Shown here: piece after piece, positions 4,993-7,591 of the stretch | Position numbering within the stretch: the stretch's first letter is position 1 | How the letters are laid out: the number at the start of each line of letters is the position of its first letter | Assembly (NCBI GenBank): GCA_029210865.1 | Contig: JARGGE010000126.1 | Coordinates: 1 to 7,591, forward strand | DNA from: Trueperaceae bacterium | GTDB taxonomy: Bacteria > Deinococcota > Deinococci > Deinococcales > Trueperaceae | Length of the DNA stretch: 7,591 nt | Reading direction: 5' to 3' | Position numbers and translations under genes: made by a program | Notes under the pieces: generated by a model | Database searches by the model: none | The model's input: only the letters and a program-made list of their open reading frames with translations | Told to the model about the DNA's origin: nothing

Positions 4993-5939
4993 GCGCCGCG
5001 CGCCTGCGCGTCGCGCTGTTCGGTACCCCGGAGTTCGCCTTGCCCACCCTCGAGGCGCTGGACGAGCACCACGACGTGCGCCTGGTGGTCGCCCAACCCG
5101 ACCGGCGCGTCGGCCGCGGGATGAAGCCCGCGTCGCCGCCGGTCGCCCGACGCGCCCGGGAGCTGGGGCTCGCGCTGGCGCAGCCCGAGAAGCTGCGCCG
5201 CGACGCGGACTTCCAGGCCGCGCTCGCGGACCTCGACCTCGACGTCGCCGTGACCGCCGCGTACGGCCAGATCCTCCCCGCGGCGCTCCTGGCGGTGCCG
5301 CGCGAGGGCTTCCTGAACGTCCACGCCAGCCTGCTCCCCCGCTGGCGGGGAGCCGCACCCGTGCAGCACGCGCTCATCGCCGGCGACCCGGTCACCGGCG
5401 TGACGATCATGCAGACCGAGGCCGGGCTCGACACCGGCCCCATCCGGCTGGTGCGCGAACGGACGATCGACCCCGACGACGACGCCACGACGCTCCTGGC
5501 CGCGCTCGCGCGGTTGGGCGCCGAGGCGATCCTCGCGGCGCTCGACCTGCTCGCCCTCGGCCGCCTGCCGAGCACGCCGCAGGACGACGCGGCCGCCACC
5601 CTGGCGCCGCGCCTGACGCGCGAGGACGGGCGCGTCCGGTGGACCGACGACGCCCTCCGGGCGCGCGACCGGCACCGCGGCGTGGCCGGGTGGCCCGGCA
5701 GCTGGTGCCTCGCGGGCGAGCAGGTGCTCAAGGTGCACGAGCTCGCCGTCGCCGACGCCGCGCCGGACGACGGCGTCGAACCGGGTACGGTGCTCGAGAG
5801 CGACGCCGCCGGCGTCGTGGTGGCCTGCGGGGTCGGGTCGGTGCGCCTGACCGAGGTACAGGCCGCCGGCAAGCCGCGCATGCCGGCCCGCGCCTGGGCG
5901 AACGGCGCGCGCGTCGTGAAGGGGGTGCGCCTTGCCTAA
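4989..5939 (+). CDS. fmt: Methionyl-tRNA formyltransferase
   Basis: Fmt transfers a formyl group from 10-formyltetrahydrofolate to initiator Met-tRNA. The 316-aa product opens with RVALFGTPEFALPTLEAL (7-24), continues with VAQPDRRVGRGMKPASPPV (34-52) and AAYGQILP (90-97), and has the catalytic set N110 and H112 in NVHASLLPRWRGAAPVQHA plus D148 in TEAGLDTGPI. The C-terminal OB-like domain begins around 207 (LAPRLTREDGRVRW) and includes GWPGSW. Length and motif order are normal for the family (about 315 aa). The GTG start overlaps the def stop, so coupled translation is likely; there is no strong Shine-Dalgarno of its own. A second in-frame GTG two codons upstream (4983) is possible. The stop overlaps the der start by 8 nt. 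Confidence 0.97.
   Translation: MSAARLRVALFGTPEFALPTLEALDEHHDVRLVVAQPDRRVGRGMKPASPPVARRARELGLALAQPEKLRRDADFQAALADLDLDVAVTAAYGQILPAALLAVPREGFLNVHASLLPRWRGAAPVQHALIAGDPVTGVTIMQTEAGLDTGPIRLVRERTIDPDDDATTLLAALARLGAEAILAALDLLALGRLPSTPQDDAAATLAPRLTREDGRVRWTDDALRARDRHRGVAGWPGSWCLAGEQVLKVHELAVADAAPDDGVEPGTVLESDAAGVVVACGVGSVRLTEVQAAGKPRMPARAWANGARVVKGVRLA
5919..5925 (+). promoter_or_regulatory. Ribosome binding site setting the der TTG start
   Basis: AAGGGGG inside the last codons of fmt lies 6 nt before TTG 5932. The residues that follow (PKVALVGRPNVGKS) are the normal Der N-terminus, so TTG is the start and the gene overlaps fmt by 8 nt. Confidence 0.85.
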
Positions 5940-7263
5940 GGTGGCCTTGGTCGGTCGGCCGAACGTCGGCAAGTCGAGCCTGTTCAACCGCCTGCTGCGC
6001 AAGCGCGAAGCGCTGGTGGACGATTTCCCCGGGGTCACCCGCGACGTCAAGGCGGGCACGGTCGCCTTCGACTCCGGCCGCACCTTCACGCTGCTCGACA
6101 CCGGCGGCCTGTGGAGCGGCGACCGGTGGGAGAAGGACATCCGCACCAAGGTCGAGCGCGCGATCCGCGACGTCGACCTGGTGCTCTTCTGCGTCGACGG
6201 TCGCGAGGGGATCCGCGCCGGTGATCAGGAGATCGCCGCCTGGCTGCGCGCGCTCGGCAAGCCGGTGTGGCTGGTCGGCACCAAGCTCGACGACCCACGC
6301 CACGAGGAGCAGGCGCCGCTGTACGAGGCGTACGCGCTCGGCTTCGGCGAGATCCACGTCACGAGCGCGAACCACGACCGCGGCATCTACGAGCTGCTCG
6401 AGGCGATCGAAGAAGCGCTCCCCGAACTGCCCGAGGAGGACCTCGCCGACGAAGGGCCGATCCGCATCGCGGTGGTCGGCCGCCCGAACGTGGGCAAGTC
6501 GAGCCTGGTGAACGCGCTCCTGGGCGAGGACCGCGTCATCGTCGCCGACGTGCCCGGCACCACCCGCGACAGCGTCGACGTCGCCTTCGAGTACGGCGGC
6601 CGCCCCTTCGTGCTCGTCGACACCGCTGGCATCCGCCGCAAACCGACGCAGGACATCGAACGCTGGATGACCATCCGCTCCGAGGAGGCCCTGCGCCGCG
6701 CCGACGTCTGCGTCCTGGTGGTCGACCCCTTCGAGATGGGCGACCACGAGATGGGGCTCGCCAACCTCGCGCTCGAGCGCGGCATCCCCATGGTCATGGC
6801 CGTCAACAAGTGGGACCTGGTCGAGGACACCGACCTCGAGCCGCGCCGCAAGCTCATCGACGAGACGCTGCCGCACGTCGACTTCGCACCGCGCGTCTAC
6901 ACGTCCGCGCTCACCGAGTTCGGCATGCACGAGCTGCTGGCCACCTGCGTCCGCGTCTTCGAAGTCGCGCGCCACCGCGTCTCGACCGGCGATCTCAACA
7001 GCTGGATCGAGGTCTGGACCACCCGCCAGGCGCCGCCGAACTTCCGTGGCAAGCCGCTGCGCGTCTACTACGCCAGCCAGGTCGACGTCGCCCCGCCCGT
7101 GTTCCACATGAGCGTGAACTCCGAGAAGTACGTGACCCGCAGCTACGAGCAGTACCTGATCAACCGCATCCGCGAGGACCTGGGCTTCGCCGAGGTGCCC
7201 TTCCGGCTGGTGTTCAAGTCGCGGCGCAAGGAGGGCGGCAAGCGGGTGCGGACGCAGACGTGA
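5932..7263 (+). CDS. der: Ribosome assembly GTPase Der (EngA), two GTPase domains
   Basis: Der is a GTPase needed for maturation of the 50S ribosomal subunit, with two GTPase domains in tandem and a C-terminal KH-like domain. In this 443-aa protein, domain 1 has the P-loop GRPNVGKS (8-15), DTGG (56-59), TKLD as G4 (117-120) and TSA (144-146). Domain 2 has GRPNVGKS (183-190), DTAG (230-233), NKWD (292-295) and SAL (325-327). The KH-like part runs from about 350 to 443 and contains PLRVYYASQV and the basic tail KSRRKEGGKR. The first G4 has Thr in place of the Asn of NKxD; from memory this is usual in Thermus Der, so I read it as a lineage feature and not damage. The start is TTG with AAGGGGG 6 nt upstream. 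The TGA stop overlaps the next gene as GTGA. Confidence 0.97.
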   Translation: MPKVALVGRPNVGKSSLFNRLLRKREALVDDFPGVTRDVKAGTVAFDSGRTFTLLDTGGLWSGDRWEKDIRTKVERAIRDVDLVLFCVDGREGIRAGDQEIAAWLRALGKPVWLVGTKLDDPRHEEQAPLYEAYALGFGEIHVTSANHDRGIYELLEAIEEALPELPEEDLADEGPIRIAVVGRPNVGKSSLVNALLGEDRVIVADVPGTTRDSVDVAFEYGGRPFVLVDTAGIRRKPTQDIERWMTIRSEEALRRADVCVLVVDPFEMGDHEMGLANLALERGIPMVMAVNKWDLVEDTDLEPRRKLIDETLPHVDFAPRVYTSALTEFGMHELLATCVRVFEVARHRVSTGDLNSWIEVWTTRQAPPNFRGKPLRVYYASQVDVAPPVFHMSVNSEKYVTRSYEQYLINRIREDLGFAEVPFRLVFKSRRKEGGKRVRTQT

Positions 7264-7591
7264 CCCGTCCCCCGGTGCTCTTCGTCCACGGCTACGCGGG
7301 TGGCCCGGGGGCCTTCGACGCCTGGCGCCACGTCCTCGCGAACCGTGGGCACGACCCGGCGCGCCTGATCGACGTCCACTACGAATCGCTCGTTCACGAC
7401 GTCACCCTCAAGGACGTCGGTGAAGCCTTCGCCCACGCGATCGCCGCCGATCCACGGCTGGGGACCGACGAGCCCTTCGACGCGATCGTCCACTCGACCG
7501 GCATGCTCGTGGTGCGCGCCTGGCTGGCGCTCGACCCGCCGCGCCACCGCCGCCGCCTGCGGCACCTGGTCGCCCTCGCGCCCGCGACCTT
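7260..7591 (+). CDS. Alpha/beta hydrolase (esterase/lipase-like), 3' end outside window
   Basis: From GTG 7260, which overlaps the der stop as GTGA, the frame is open to the window edge for 110 complete codons. The start PPVLFVHGYAGGPGAFDAW (4-22) is the first strand and the oxyanion-hole HG loop of an alpha/beta hydrolase. FDAIVHSTGMLVVRAWLAL (73-91) is the nucleophile elbow with S79; the usual GHSxG reads VHSTG. RRLRHLVALAPAT (98-110) is the strand after the elbow. The catalytic Asp and His would lie outside the window. Family members hydrolyse esters or related bonds; the substrate cannot be told. There is no signal peptide. I considered a non-enzymatic hydrolase-fold protein, but the intact Ser elbow argues for an active enzyme. 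Translation is probably coupled to der, since no separate Shine-Dalgarno is evident. Confidence 0.82.
   Translation, partial: MTRPPVLFVHGYAGGPGAFDAWRHVLANRGHDPARLIDVHYESLVHDVTLKDVGEAFAHAIAADPRLGTDEPFDAIVHSTGMLVVRAWLALDPPRHRRRLRHLVALAPAT

Noticed and set aside
4716..7107. Long minus-strand frames opposite def, fmt and der (4716-6149, 5728-7107, 4727-5881)
   Set aside because: They are shadows of three strongly recognised genes; no ribosome binding site or domain signature was seen.
1..7591. tRNA or rRNA genes, CRISPR arrays, insertion sequences, attachment sites, defence or phage genes
   Set aside because: I looked for cloverleaf-like segments, spaced direct repeats, transposase motifs and terminal inverted repeats on both strands and saw none. 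Almost all bases belong to recognised housekeeping genes.

Overview
This is a very GC-rich (about 70% by eye), gene-dense piece of bacterial chromosome. I read nine protein genes: three on the minus strand on the left and six on the plus strand on the right, diverging from one 164-bp intergenic region. Gene content and protein details point to the Deinococcota (Thermus/Deinococcus/Truepera side): the RF2 C-terminus, a peptide deformylase with an insert after its first motif, and a Der GTPase whose first G4 motif reads TKLD, all as I remember them in Thermus-type proteins. That assignment is from memory, not a search.

Left, minus strand (transcribed right to left): prfB (peptide chain release factor 2), a calcineurin-like metallophosphoesterase, then a YgfZ/GcvT-like folate-binding protein that leaves the window. 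The gaps are only 13 and 8 nt, so this looks like one operon. prfB carries the classical programmed +1 frameshift (Shine-Dalgarno-like GGGGG, then TAT CTT TGA C). The true 366-aa RF2 therefore starts at 2482 in one frame and continues in another; a plain ORF call gives a false N-terminus.

Right, plus strand: cdaA (diadenylate cyclase, TTG start) and cdaR (membrane-anchored YbbR-repeat partner) overlap at ATGA. After 61 bp come def (peptide deformylase), fmt (methionyl-tRNA formyltransferase), der (double-GTPase ribosome assembly factor) and an alpha/beta hydrolase cut by the window edge. def/fmt and der/hydrolase overlap at GTGA, and fmt/der overlap by 8 nt, so translation is probably coupled. 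Five of the six plus-strand genes start with GTG or TTG.

Functionally the window joins c-di-AMP signalling (cdaA-cdaR, here without the glmM that follows them in Firmicutes) to the formyl-methionine cycle (Fmt adds the formyl group, Def removes it), ribosome assembly (Der) and termination (RF2). I see no transposon, CRISPR array, RNA gene, phage gene or defence system, and no convincing undescribed system. The most interesting signals are small: the frameshift site, a 12-bp perfect palindrome in the divergent promoter region, a promoter-like TATACT inside the end of cdaR, and the fact that the only two TAT tyrosine codons among 44 fall in the frameshift site and in that TATACT.
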